A program made the position numbers and the translations under genes. From Clostridia bacterium (lineage in GTDB: Bacteria > Bacillota > Clostridia > Oscillospirales > CAG-272), in contig JAFNZX010000037.1 of assembly GCA_017382615.1 (NCBI GenBank), forward strand, positions 1 through 7,805: a DNA stretch of 7,805 nucleotides, given 5' to 3'. This document shows, piece after piece, positions 1-5,075 of the stretch (position 1 is the stretch's first letter; the number at the start of each line of letters is the position of its first letter). A model generated the notes under the pieces. The model saw only the letters and a program-made list of their open reading frames with translations, did no database searches and was not told the origin of the DNA.

Positions 1-39
<39 letters not shown>

Positions 40-52
40 TTATGACCTTATT

Positions 53-81
53 ATCGTATCACATTTTTTTCATTTTGTCAA
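53..81 (-). promoter_or_regulatory. Sigma-A promoter of the tRNA-Gly gene
   Basis: Minus strand: -35 TTGACA (81..76), a 17-bp spacer and -10 TACGAT (58..53), preceded by TGA, which fits an extended -10 (TGn). The expected start near 47-46 leaves only about 7-8 nt before the mature tRNA 5' end. The -35 box begins 11 nt past the T-run of the rplA terminator, so the tRNA gene is transcriptionally insulated from the ribosomal operon. Confidence 0.8.
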
Positions 82-92
82 GGGATTTTCAC

Positions 93-123
93 AAAAAAAC
101 TCCCCCGCCGATAAGCGGGGGAG
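93..123 (-). terminator. Intrinsic terminator after rplA
   Basis: On the minus strand a perfect 9-bp stem (123..115 CTCCCCCGC with 108..100 GCGGGGGAG) closes a 6-nt loop and is followed by seven T residues (99..93). It begins 23 nt after the rplA stop codon and ends the rpmG-secE-nusG-rplK-rplA operon before the tRNA-Gly promoter. Confidence 0.93.
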
Positions 124-146
124 ACAAACGGTGTTCGTTTTAAAAT

Positions 147-842
147 TTAGCCAAGCTTGGAAGAGTTGACCTTGATGCCGGGGCCCATGGTGGAAGCCAC
201 AACACAGCTCTTGATGTACTGACCCTTTGCTGCTGCGGGCTTTGCCTTGATGATGGCACCCAGCAGAGTGTCAAAGTTCTCCTGCAGCTTCTCAGCGCCG
301 AAGGATGCCTTGCCAATGGGGCAGTGGATGATGTTGGTCTTGTCAAGACGGTACTCGATCTTACCTGCCTTAGCCTCGCGTACTGCGCGTGCTACGTCGG
401 GAGTAACGGTGCCTGCCTTGGGAGAAGGCATCAGGCCCTTAGGACCCAGAACCTTACCAAGTCTACCGATAACACCCATCATGTCGGGAGATGCGATTAC
501 AACGTCAAACTCGAACCAGTTTTCCTTCTGGATCTTTTCAGCGTACTCAGCGCCGCCAACGTAGTCTGCACCTGCATCCAGAGCAGCCTGAACGTTGTCA
601 CCCTTAGCGAATACCAGGGTTCTTACGGTCTTACCGGTACCGTTGGGCAGAACGACTGCGCCTCTGACCTGCTGGTCAGCGTGACGGGAGTCAACACCCA
701 GACGAACGTGTACTTCTACAGTTTCGTCAAACTTTGCCTTGGAAGTCTGGCATACGAGTGCAAGAGCTTCTGCGGTATCATACAATCTGGACTTCTCGAT
801 CAGCTTTGCGCTGTCGGAGTACTTTTTACCCATCTTTGCCAT
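147..842 (-). CDS. rplA: 50S ribosomal protein L1
   Basis: L1 binds 23S rRNA at the mobile L1 stalk near the E-site and helps release deacylated tRNA; in E. coli it also represses its own L11-L1 mRNA. The protein matches the family throughout: an N-terminal MAKMGKKY-type start, the DQQVRGAVVLPNGTGK block, GPKGLMPSPKAGTVT in the centre, and a C-terminal TMGPGIKV. I chose the ATG at 842 (231 aa). It aligns with the usual MAKKGKKY start and has AGGAGG at 858-853, 10 nt away. An in-frame ATG three codons earlier (849-851, giving 234 aa) lies only 1 nt from that Shine-Dalgarno sequence. The gene is 18 nt downstream of rplK and last in its operon. rplJ-rplL do not follow directly; a terminator does. 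Confidence 0.97.
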   Translation of the reverse strand: MAKMGKKYSDSAKLIEKSRLYDTAEALALVCQTSKAKFDETVEVHVRLGVDSRHADQQVRGAVVLPNGTGKTVRTLVFAKGDNVQAALDAGADYVGGAEYAEKIQKENWFEFDVVIASPDMMGVIGRLGKVLGPKGLMPSPKAGTVTPDVARAVREAKAGKIEYRLDKTNIIHCPIGKASFGAEKLQENFDTLLGAIIKAKPAAAKGQYIKSCVVASTMGPGIKVNSSKLG

Positions 843-860
843 TTTAGCCATACCTCCTTA

Positions 861-1286
861 TTAGTCTTCTACCACAACGCCCATGGAGCGTGCGGTGCCT
901 GCGATCATGCTCATAGCAGCCTCAATGCTTGCTGCATTCAGGTCGGGCATCTTGGTCTCAGCGATCTTTCTGACCTGTTCCTTGGTGATGGTTGCCACCT
1001 TGTTCTTGTTGGGCTTTGCGGAGCCGGATTCCAGACCGCATGCCTTCTTGATCAGAACGGGTGCGGGAGGAGTCTTGGTGATAAAGGTGAAGGAACGGTC
1101 TGCGTATACAGTGATGACAACGGGGATCGTCAGACCGATGTCATTCTTGGTTCTTTCGTTGAACTCTTTTGTAAATACGGGAATTGCAACACCGTACTGA
1201 CCCAGTGCGGGACCTACGGGAGGCTGAGGAGTAGCCTTACCTGCGGGCAGCTGCAACTTGATATACCCTAATACTTTCTTTGCCAT
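861..1286 (-). CDS. rplK: 50S ribosomal protein L11
   Basis: L11 forms the base of the GTPase-associated stalk with 23S rRNA helices 43-44 and is the region targeted by thiostrepton-type antibiotics. Length (141 aa) is standard. Visible marks are the N-terminal PPVGPALGQ motif (22-30), the DRSFTFITKTPPA block (63-75) and the C-terminal RNA-binding signature from about 108 to 136 (AETKMPDLNAA followed by MIAGTARSMG). The start is supported by GGAGGT at 1301-1296, 9 nt upstream of ATG. One oddity is at residues 32-37, where GVAIPV replaces the more usual GVNIM-type sequence in the N-terminal domain. The gene follows nusG after a 127-nt gap rich in inverted repeats and precedes rplA, the standard order. 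Confidence 0.97.
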   Translation of the reverse strand: MAKKVLGYIKLQLPAGKATPQPPVGPALGQYGVAIPVFTKEFNERTKNDIGLTIPVVITVYADRSFTFITKTPPAPVLIKKACGLESGSAKPNKNKVATITKEQVRKIAETKMPDLNAASIEAAMSMIAGTARSMGVVVED

Positions 1287-1413
1287 TTTTACTTAACCTC
1301 CATATGTGGTACTTGTGCGGGAGAATTGCAGAATTTTTCTCCCTCCCACTCATTCTGCTCAATCTGAGCAGATTTGTCCGTTTACGGACGTTTGATCATC
1401 ATTTCAGATCTTT
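1287..1413 (-). promoter_or_regulatory. Structured nusG-rplK intergenic leader
   Basis: The 127 nt between nusG and rplK hold three inverted repeats in the minus-strand RNA. The first is GTCCGT/ACGGAC (1389-1384 with 1381-1376). The second is a perfect 7-bp stem TCTGCTC/GAGCAGA with a 5-nt loop (1372-1366 with 1360-1354). The third is a 7-bp stem GGGAGAA/TTCTCCC with an 11-nt loop (1343-1337 with 1325-1319). None is followed by a T-run, so they are not classical terminators. In E. coli, L1 binds the rplK leader to repress the operon; an equivalent site here is inference, because I cannot match the L1-binding consensus with certainty. Confidence 0.5.
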
Positions 1414-1953
1414 TTAGTTTGCGGGCTTGATCATGGATGCATCAAGCTCAACGGGCATGTCACGGCGACCTCTCTTTACGAGCACCGTTACGTTCTTCAG
1501 GTCGTCCGAGATAGACTGGACAACGCCGGAGTAGCCCTCGAACAAGCCGTTGACAACCTCTACCGTATCGCCTACGTTGAAGGAAAGCTTTACCTTAACC
1601 TCTTCAATGTTCAGCGCCTCAACCTCCTCGGGTGAAAGAGGGGTGGGACGGGATCCGGGGCCGACAAAGCCGGTCACACCGGTAATGTTACGGACAGCGT
1701 GCCAGGATTCATCGGTCATGACCATCTTGATCAGCACGTAGCTGGGGAAGACCTTGACCTCAGTGATCTTTTCTTCGCTTCCGTTCTTTTCCACGACGGT
1801 TTCTACGGGAATTCTGATATCAAAGATCAGATCTCCCAAGCCGCGGTTTTCAACGATTTTCTCTAAGCTGGTTTTTACTTTGTTTTCGTATCCCGAATAG
1901 GTGTGCGCCACATACCATCTTGGGCCTACGTTCATAGCATCGATATCACTCAT
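1414..1953 (-). CDS. nusG: Transcription termination/antitermination factor NusG
   Basis: NusG binds the RNA polymerase clamp and modulates pausing, termination and transcription-translation coupling. The 179-aa protein has the NGN domain from about 12 to 110 (WYVAHTYSGYE at 13-23, VFPSYVLI at 68-75, TGVTGFVG at 91-98). Its C-terminal KOW domain runs from about 126 to 178 (FNVGDTVEV, then GLFEGYSGVV). This is the compact two-domain form without inserts. The start is set by AGG (1965-1963), which lies inside the last sense codon of secE, 9 nt from ATG. secE stops only 6 nt before nusG begins, so the two are probably translationally coupled. secE-nusG adjacency is the normal bacterial order. 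Confidence 0.97.
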   Translation of the reverse strand: MSDIDAMNVGPRWYVAHTYSGYENKVKTSLEKIVENRGLGDLIFDIRIPVETVVEKNGSEEKITEVKVFPSYVLIKMVMTDESWHAVRNITGVTGFVGPGSRPTPLSPEEVEALNIEEVKVKLSFNVGDTVEVVNGLFEGYSGVVQSISDDLKNVTVLVKRGRRDMPVELDASMIKPAN

Positions 1954-1959
1954 CGCTGC

Positions 1960-2604
1960 TTACCTATCAAATATTCCTCTGATCAGCTCCAGCAAGCTCT
2001 TCTGGAACCACAGATCGCCACCGGTGCTTGCACCGCCGAAGATCTTCTCCAGAACCATGTTGAACAGGAAAATCGCAGCAGTGATCGCCAGGACCACAAC
2101 CAAAACAACAAACGTGTTCTTGCGGGTTTCCTTCCAGGAGCTCCACGTGATTTTCTTACTCTCGCTCTTAAATGCACGCAAGAATTTCGCAACAGCTTCC
2201 TTCTTGACGATGCAGAATACAACGCCTGCGATCAGGCCTGCGATAACCAGACCCCATACAACGATCTTGGTTACGTACACAACCTCTTTACCGGCAGTGT
2301 TCTTACGCATGAAGTGCTTTTCCCAGAAATTCTTCTCGGGTGCGGTAGTGGTTTCTTCCTTGGTGGATTCCTGTGCAGTACCGCTTTCGGTAGTCGCCTC
2401 AGTGGTCGCGCCTTCGGTAGTTCCCTCACCGGAAGTTTCTTCACCGGTTGTAGCCTCAGTCGTTTCCTCGGTGGGAACCGTGGTCTCTTCTGCAGCAGGA
2501 GTGGTCTCCTCGGTAGCAAAAACGCCTACGGTAAACACAGAGCAAGCGAAGACAACTGCAAGCAACAGCGCAAGGAGATTTCTTCTCTCGATTAAAGCAG
2601 TCAT
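1960..2604 (-). CDS. secE: Preprotein translocase subunit SecE with long N-terminal extension
   Basis: SecE clamps SecY in the Sec translocon. The SecE core is at the C-terminal end: a basic amphipathic segment (about 140-162, KSESKKITWSSWKETRK) and a membrane span (about 164-184). The family's usual W-P-S/T appears here as W-S-S. Gram-positive SecE usually has about 60 residues and one span; this one has 214. Residues 1-30 look like a signal peptide or first span (basic ERR, then a hydrophobic stretch ending VFA). Residues 31-89 are low complexity, with 22 Thr and 16 Glu of 59. A second span lies at about 108-133. The topology resembles the three-span E. coli form with a greatly enlarged outer loop. 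The start is supported by GGAG (2613-2610), 5 nt from ATG. The position between rpmG and nusG confirms identity. Confidence 0.93.
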   Translation of the reverse strand: MTALIERRNLLALLLAVVFACSVFTVGVFATEETTPAAEETTVPTEETTEATTGEETSGEGTTEGATTEATTESGTAQESTKEETTTAPEKNFWEKHFMRKNTAGKEVVYVTKIVVWGLVIAGLIAGVVFCIVKKEAVAKFLRAFKSESKKITWSSWKETRKNTFVVLVVVLAITAAIFLFNMVLEKIFGGASTGGDLWFQKSLLELIRGIFDR

Positions 2605-2620
2605 TCTTTCTCCCCCCAGA

Positions 2621-2782
2621 TTACTTGGTTTCTCTGTGAAGAGTGTGCTTGCGGCAGAATTTGCAATACTTCTTGAGCTCGAGTCTGTCAGGGTCGTTCT
2701 TCTTGTTTTTCTTGGTGTTGTAGTTTCTCTGCTTGCACTCGGTGCATGCCAGAGTAACCTTGACTCTTACGTCATTAGCCAT
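2621..2782 (-). CDS. rpmG: 50S ribosomal protein L33 (zinc-binding form)
   Basis: This is a small 53-aa gene. Its translation begins MANDVRVKVTLACTECKQRN and ends RKHTLHRETK, which matches L33. L33 is a large-subunit protein near the E-site. The cysteine pairs C13-x-x-C16 and C40-x-x-C43 make it the zinc-ribbon (C+) form; paralogues lacking the cysteines are used under zinc limitation in some Firmicutes. A GGGAGGT Shine-Dalgarno sequence (2798-2792) sits 9 nt before the ATG. It is the first gene of the rpmG-secE-nusG-rplK-rplA operon, 16 nt upstream of secE, a common arrangement. It is highly basic, as expected for an rRNA-binding protein. Confidence 0.96.
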   Translation of the reverse strand: MANDVRVKVTLACTECKQRNYNTKKNKKNDPDRLELKKYCKFCRKHTLHRETK

Positions 2783-2921
2783 TTGTTCGGCACCTCCCAT
2801 TAAAATTTATTTGGTTTTTCCCTTGCGGGAAAACCCGTGTACCTCCCTCTGAAAACGGAGCACCCATTGCCCTTTCGGGCGGCGCAAAATGGGCGCAATA
2901 AAAAAGCCCTTTTGCAGAGGT
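2783..2921 (-). promoter_or_regulatory. Structured 5' leader of the rpmG operon
   Basis: This is the predicted 139-nt untranslated leader between the inferred start (about 2921) and the rpmG ATG. Three structures are visible. A 5'-terminal long-range stem pairs CCTCTG (2920-2915) with CAGAGG (2851-2846) and continues, past one bulged C, with AAAA/TTTT. Inside it, a 9-bp stem (2896-2888 with 2868-2860, one G-T pair) carries an inner GCCC-GAAA-GGGC hairpin (2880-2869) with a GNRA tetraloop. A third hairpin (2835-2813) has a GCAA tetraloop and lies just upstream of the rpmG Shine-Dalgarno sequence. A second GGGAGGT (2847-2841) lacks a usable start codon. I do not recognise a known riboswitch or r-protein leader. 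Confidence 0.6.
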
Positions 2922-2952
2922 AAGGACATTATACCACCGTATGCAAGGGCTT
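2900..2952 (-). terminator. Terminator-like inverted repeat enclosing the rpmG -10 box
   Basis: Minus-strand arms AAGCCCTTGCA (2952-2942) and TGCAAAAGGGCTT (2916-2904) pair apart from two extra A residues. They enclose a 25-nt loop and run into six T residues (2905-2900). A transcript arriving from ppiB would contain both arms and could terminate. A transcript starting at about 2921 has only the 3' arm and would escape. The long loop makes termination uncertain; an operator is an alternative reading. Confidence 0.4.
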
Positions 2953-2957
2953 GTCAA
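2928..2957 (-). promoter_or_regulatory. Consensus sigma-A promoter of the rpmG-secE-nusG-rplK-rplA operon
   Basis: Minus strand: -35 TTGACA (2957..2952), an 18-bp spacer and -10 TATAAT (2933..2928). Both hexamers are perfect consensus, and TGG before the -10 gives an extended -10. The expected start is near 2921. Directly upstream are four A-tracts in helical phase (2961-2999), which would act as an UP-like or curved element. This fits a very strong growth-related promoter. Confidence 0.92.
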
Positions 2958-2960
2958 GTG

Positions 2961-2999
2961 TTTTTTGAAATTTTTTCACAATTTTTTGCATATTTTTTT
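2961..2999 (-). promoter_or_regulatory. Phased A-tracts upstream of the rpmG promoter
   Basis: T-runs of 6, 6, 6 and 7 on the plus strand (2961-2966, 2971-2976, 2982-2987, 2993-2999), hence A-tracts on the transcribed-sense strand, start 10, 11 and 11 bp apart. Such phasing bends DNA, and an A-rich block immediately upstream of -35 can contact the RNA polymerase alpha C-terminal domain. Confidence 0.7.
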
Positions 3000-3016
3000 A
3001 TGAAAAGTGACAAACG

Positions 3017-3056
3017 GACAGCTCGCCCCACTCACAGACGAGCAAAGCGAGCCGTC
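3017..3056 (-). terminator. 3' hairpin after the cyclophilin gene (weak terminator candidate)
   Basis: Starting 10 nt past the ppiB stop codon, a 10-bp stem with one G-T pair (GACGGCTCGC, 3056-3047, with GCGAGCTGTC, 3026-3017) closes a 20-nt loop. The downstream sequence is only moderately T-rich (CGTTTGTCACTTTT), so it may be a 3'-end stabiliser or a weak terminator. Confidence 0.45.
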
Positions 3057-3066
3057 AGATTCATTT

Positions 3067-3567
3067 TTAAGCGATCACTTCTGCGCTTTCGATGACAATA
3101 GGAGACATCGGCACGTCATCGTACCAGCCCACACTGCGGGTCTTGGTTGCAGCAATGGCATCCACAACCTCAATGCCCTCGGTCACAGCACCGAACGCTG
3201 CATACTCACCGTCTAAGTAACCTGCTTCTGCATGCATGATAAAGAACTGGGAGGATGCGGAATTCTTGACCTGGGTGCGTGCCATGGAGATGACACCCTT
3301 TGCATGATGGATATCGTTGCCTGCAAAGCCGTTGGAGCGAAATTCACCCTTGATGGACTTGGCGGGCTTCTGGTTAAAGCCGTCATCCATGCCGCCGCCC
3401 TGGATCATAAAGCCGCGAATGACGCGGTGGAAGATCAGGCCGCTGTAAAAGCCCTGGCCGACCAGCTTTACGAAATTGGCAACCGTTTCGGGTGCCTTAT
3501 CGGGATACAGCTCCAGCGTGATATCCCCATACTCCTTGATATGCAATACTACCTTGGGATTGCTCAT
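3067..3567 (-). CDS. Cyclophilin-type peptidyl-prolyl cis-trans isomerase
   Basis: This enzyme catalyses cis-trans isomerisation of Xaa-Pro bonds during protein folding. The 166-aa protein is a single cyclophilin domain without signal peptide or membrane span, so it is cytoplasmic. Key motifs are IFHRVIRGFMIQGG (45-58, with the catalytic Arg48 and Gln56), GVISMAR (91-97), NSASSQFFI (102-110) and LDGEYAAFG (118-126). The human-type tryptophan next to the active site is absent, as in many bacterial members. The start is supported by AAGGAAG about 9 nt upstream. The gene follows mrnC on the same strand after 68 nt containing a palindromic repeat; I see no convincing promoter of its own. It resembles ppiB-type proteins, but the exact symbol is not certain. 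Confidence 0.94.
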   Translation of the reverse strand: MSNPKVVLHIKEYGDITLELYPDKAPETVANFVKLVGQGFYSGLIFHRVIRGFMIQGGGMDDGFNQKPAKSIKGEFRSNGFAGNDIHHAKGVISMARTQVKNSASSQFFIMHAEAGYLDGEYAAFGAVTEGIEVVDAIAATKTRSVGWYDDVPMSPIVIESAEVIA

Positions 3568-3600
3568 AATTCATTACTTCCTTTCATTATATGTGTGTAT

Positions 3601-3634
3601 ACGTAGCGGTCGATTCGTTCAGTCGCCCCTACGT
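3601..3634 (-). repeat. Diverged copy of the CGTAGGGGCG palindromic repeat
   Basis: On the minus strand it begins ACGTAGGGGCGA and ends TCGACCGCTACGT, so the ends form an imperfect inverted repeat (one mismatch and one extra base) around a 9-nt centre. It starts one base after the mrnC stop codon. It shares the GTAGGGGCGA core and gene-relative orientation with the four copies at 7641-7794. Confidence 0.7.
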
Positions 3635-3635
3635 G

Positions 3636-4022
3636 TTACGTGTCTGTGTTTTCAAATGCAAATGCCGCGCCAAGCAACTCGTAAAGTCGCTCCTGCGCAC
3701 CCGTCAGATGCAGATACCCCGCCAGCACCTCCATGCCGGTGGCGTTGCGGTATTCGGCAACCGTTGCGCCCTTGGGAACGTTGCCGTGCCCCATATTTCT
3801 CCCGCGACGGAACACCGCCGCCTCCTGCTCGGTCAGCATGGGGGAAATTTTTTGCATTGCCCTTGCCTGCGCGCCCGCACGGACGTAATCCAAGGCTTTT
3901 TGATTGAGGGATGCCGAGGTGGAATAGCCCGCCTCCACCAGACCTTGGCGCACGTACAGTTCAATGACCGCGTCACCGAGATAGGCAAGCGCGGGTGTAG
4001 ACAGCTCGTTGATCGGTCTCAT
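3636..4022 (-). CDS. mrnC: Ribonuclease Mini-III
   Basis: Mini-III is a dimeric RNase III-like enzyme that has the catalytic domain but no double-stranded RNA-binding domain. In Bacillus subtilis it trims the ends of 23S rRNA precursors. The 128-aa length and motifs fit: LGDAVIELYVR (15-25, with the acidic Asp17 and Glu21), FRRGRN (71-76) and Y-R-N-ATG-M-E-V-L-AGYLHL (91-106, with the second acidic cluster around Glu98). The start ATG follows GGAGG by 7 nt and overlaps the stop of the YgjV-like gene as ATGA (4-bp overlap). In many Firmicutes mrnC lies next to cysS; here it is last in an ACT/PFL-family operon. A palindromic repeat follows its stop codon at once. Confidence 0.95.
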   Translation of the reverse strand: MRPINELSTPALAYLGDAVIELYVRQGLVEAGYSTSASLNQKALDYVRAGAQARAMQKISPMLTEQEAAVFRRGRNMGHGNVPKGATVAEYRNATGMEVLAGYLHLTGAQERLYELLGAAFAFENTDT

Positions 4023-4573
4023 CTTGCATCCTCCGCCTTTGTGTTCTGCGCAGCGGATTTACGTCCGCTGACGCGGATTAAGTATATTATGGTAGAGATC
4101 ATGCTAAAGCATTCACCCAAAATACCGCCCAAAGAGAAGGATATGACAGTATTATTCAGCATCCACAAGGGTGAAACACCGAACAATTGTCCCCATCGGA
4201 TGGCGCGATCGTTCCCGAACCACATGCACACCGTGCCCACGGTCATTGCCGCAAACGAGAGCAGCGCTGCCCATCCCATGCCGCCCACAGTTGCGGAAAA
4301 CACGGTTGCCGCCAAAAAGACGACGTTGAGCGCAACGAACTGCCACATTTTTCTTTGTTGCTTGGATTGCAGCATGACCACGCCACGAATAATGCCAAGC
4401 AGATTCATCAGCGCGCCCGCCACGTTACCAAGCAGCAAAAAGCTGACGGCATAGAATACGTTACCGCTCATTTGCGCTGCGTAAAATAACACTTTATTTT
4501 TGAATTGGAACGAGCTGATGATCAGTATCATACCAATAATACTGGTCACCTGCCCCCAAAGCTCCGGGGTCAT
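4019..4573 (-). CDS. YgjV-like integral membrane protein
   Basis: This 184-aa protein is almost entirely hydrophobic, with about five to six membrane spans: roughly 7-22, 28-48, 51-68, 77-96, 100-119 and 140-165. The pattern of an N-terminal 'IIGM..IISSFQFKNK', 'FYAVSFLLLGNVAGALMN' and 'GIIRG' resembles the YgjV family of bacterial inner-membrane proteins, whose function is not established. A basic, polar tail (167-184) is expected in the cytoplasm. Both ends overlap neighbours by 4 bp: its ATG lies in the stop of the preceding gene (4570-4573), and its TGA in the mrnC start (4019-4022). This indicates strong co-expression. GAGG-type sequence lies upstream within the previous gene. Family assignment is from recognition of the pattern only. 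Confidence 0.75.
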   Translation of the reverse strand: MTPELWGQVTSIIGMILIISSFQFKNKVLFYAAQMSGNVFYAVSFLLLGNVAGALMNLLGIIRGVVMLQSKQQRKMWQFVALNVVFLAATVFSATVGGMGWAALLSFAAMTVGTVCMWFGNDRAIRWGQLFGVSPLWMLNNTVISFSLGGILGECFSMISTIIYLIRVSGRKSAAQNTKAEDAR

Positions 4574-5052
4574 CTTCCCTTTTCCTCCTGCACCTTCAGC
4601 ACAACCGGCACGACCGGCTTTGCTTTTTGAATTTTATATGCCTGCATGGGAATGGCGCGTATCGCATCCTTTTTTTGCGCAGGCGGCAGCTCGCAGGGCT
4701 TGACGTCCCGCGGCTTGACACGGACGGTGGGGAATGCTTCCCACACAAGGTCGTGCGTGCGCCCATTTGTGGCGGGCGCGGGTCTTTGCGTGCGCTTGAC
4801 GCTCACCGCGAGAGATTTGAACTCTCCCTCGCCCGTTTCGCGATCATAACAAAGGCGCAACGGGAGCAGAGAAAGCACCAGTACCCCACCGAGCAGAAGC
4901 CCAACCTTGGTTGACGTCTTCATTTTACCCACTCCTTTTCCGAGTGCAGACGTATTTCTTGCAAAGCCCACCACTTTATCTGCCGTATTCACGATTTTTG
5001 CTGCAGCATTCACCACTTCGCTCATGCCGCTCGTGTCTTGATACAGCTCCAT
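4570..5052 (-). CDS. Single-span membrane protein of unknown function
   Basis: I do not recognise this 160-aa protein. It has a polar N-terminal region of about 48 residues containing an Ala/Val/Lys-rich helix-prone stretch (12-33). One clear membrane span follows at about 50-66 (GLLLGGVLVLSLLPL). The remaining 90 or so residues are basic and proline-rich (several KP and PP steps, KAKPVVPVVLKV near the end). There are three cysteines or fewer and no catalytic motif I can see. AAAGGAG lies 6 nt before the chosen ATG. It starts 23 nt after the PFL-family stop codon and overlaps the YgjV-like gene by ATGA. The ORF is clearly used, given its Shine-Dalgarno sequence and tight packing, but its role is open. 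Confidence 0.8.
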   Translation of the reverse strand: MELYQDTSGMSEVVNAAAKIVNTADKVVGFARNTSALGKGVGKMKTSTKVGLLLGGVLVLSLLPLRLCYDRETGEGEFKSLAVSVKRTQRPAPATNGRTHDLVWEAFPTVRVKPRDVKPCELPPAQKKDAIRAIPMQAYKIQKAKPVVPVVLKVQEEKGR

Positions 5053-5075
5053 AAGACACTCCTTTATGCTAAATA

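Noticed and set aside
324..1271. 315-residue open frame on the plus strand across rplA and rplK
   Set aside because: It is antisense to two certain ribosomal protein genes and shows no recognisable domain.
1901..2803. 300- and 230-residue open frames on the plus strand opposite secE
   Set aside because: The Ser/Val-rich translation is the reverse reading of the Thr/Glu-rich SecE loop. There is no promoter or ribosome-binding site.
2841..2847. GGGAGGT in the rpmG leader as the ribosome-binding site of an upstream small ORF
   Set aside because: No ATG, GTG or TTG occurs at a workable distance downstream on the minus strand.
2775..2957. 60-residue minus-strand frame across the rpmG promoter and leader
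   Set aside because: It starts upstream of the predicted transcription start and runs through structured leader RNA. There is no ribosome-binding site, and rpmG occupies the next frame with a strong one.
3586..3613. Possible promoter for the cyclophilin gene (TATAAT at 3591-3586, TCGACC at 3613-3608)
   Set aside because: The predicted start would fall inside the Shine-Dalgarno sequence, the -35 match is weak, and the -35 lies in the palindromic repeat. Read-through from mrnC is at least as likely.
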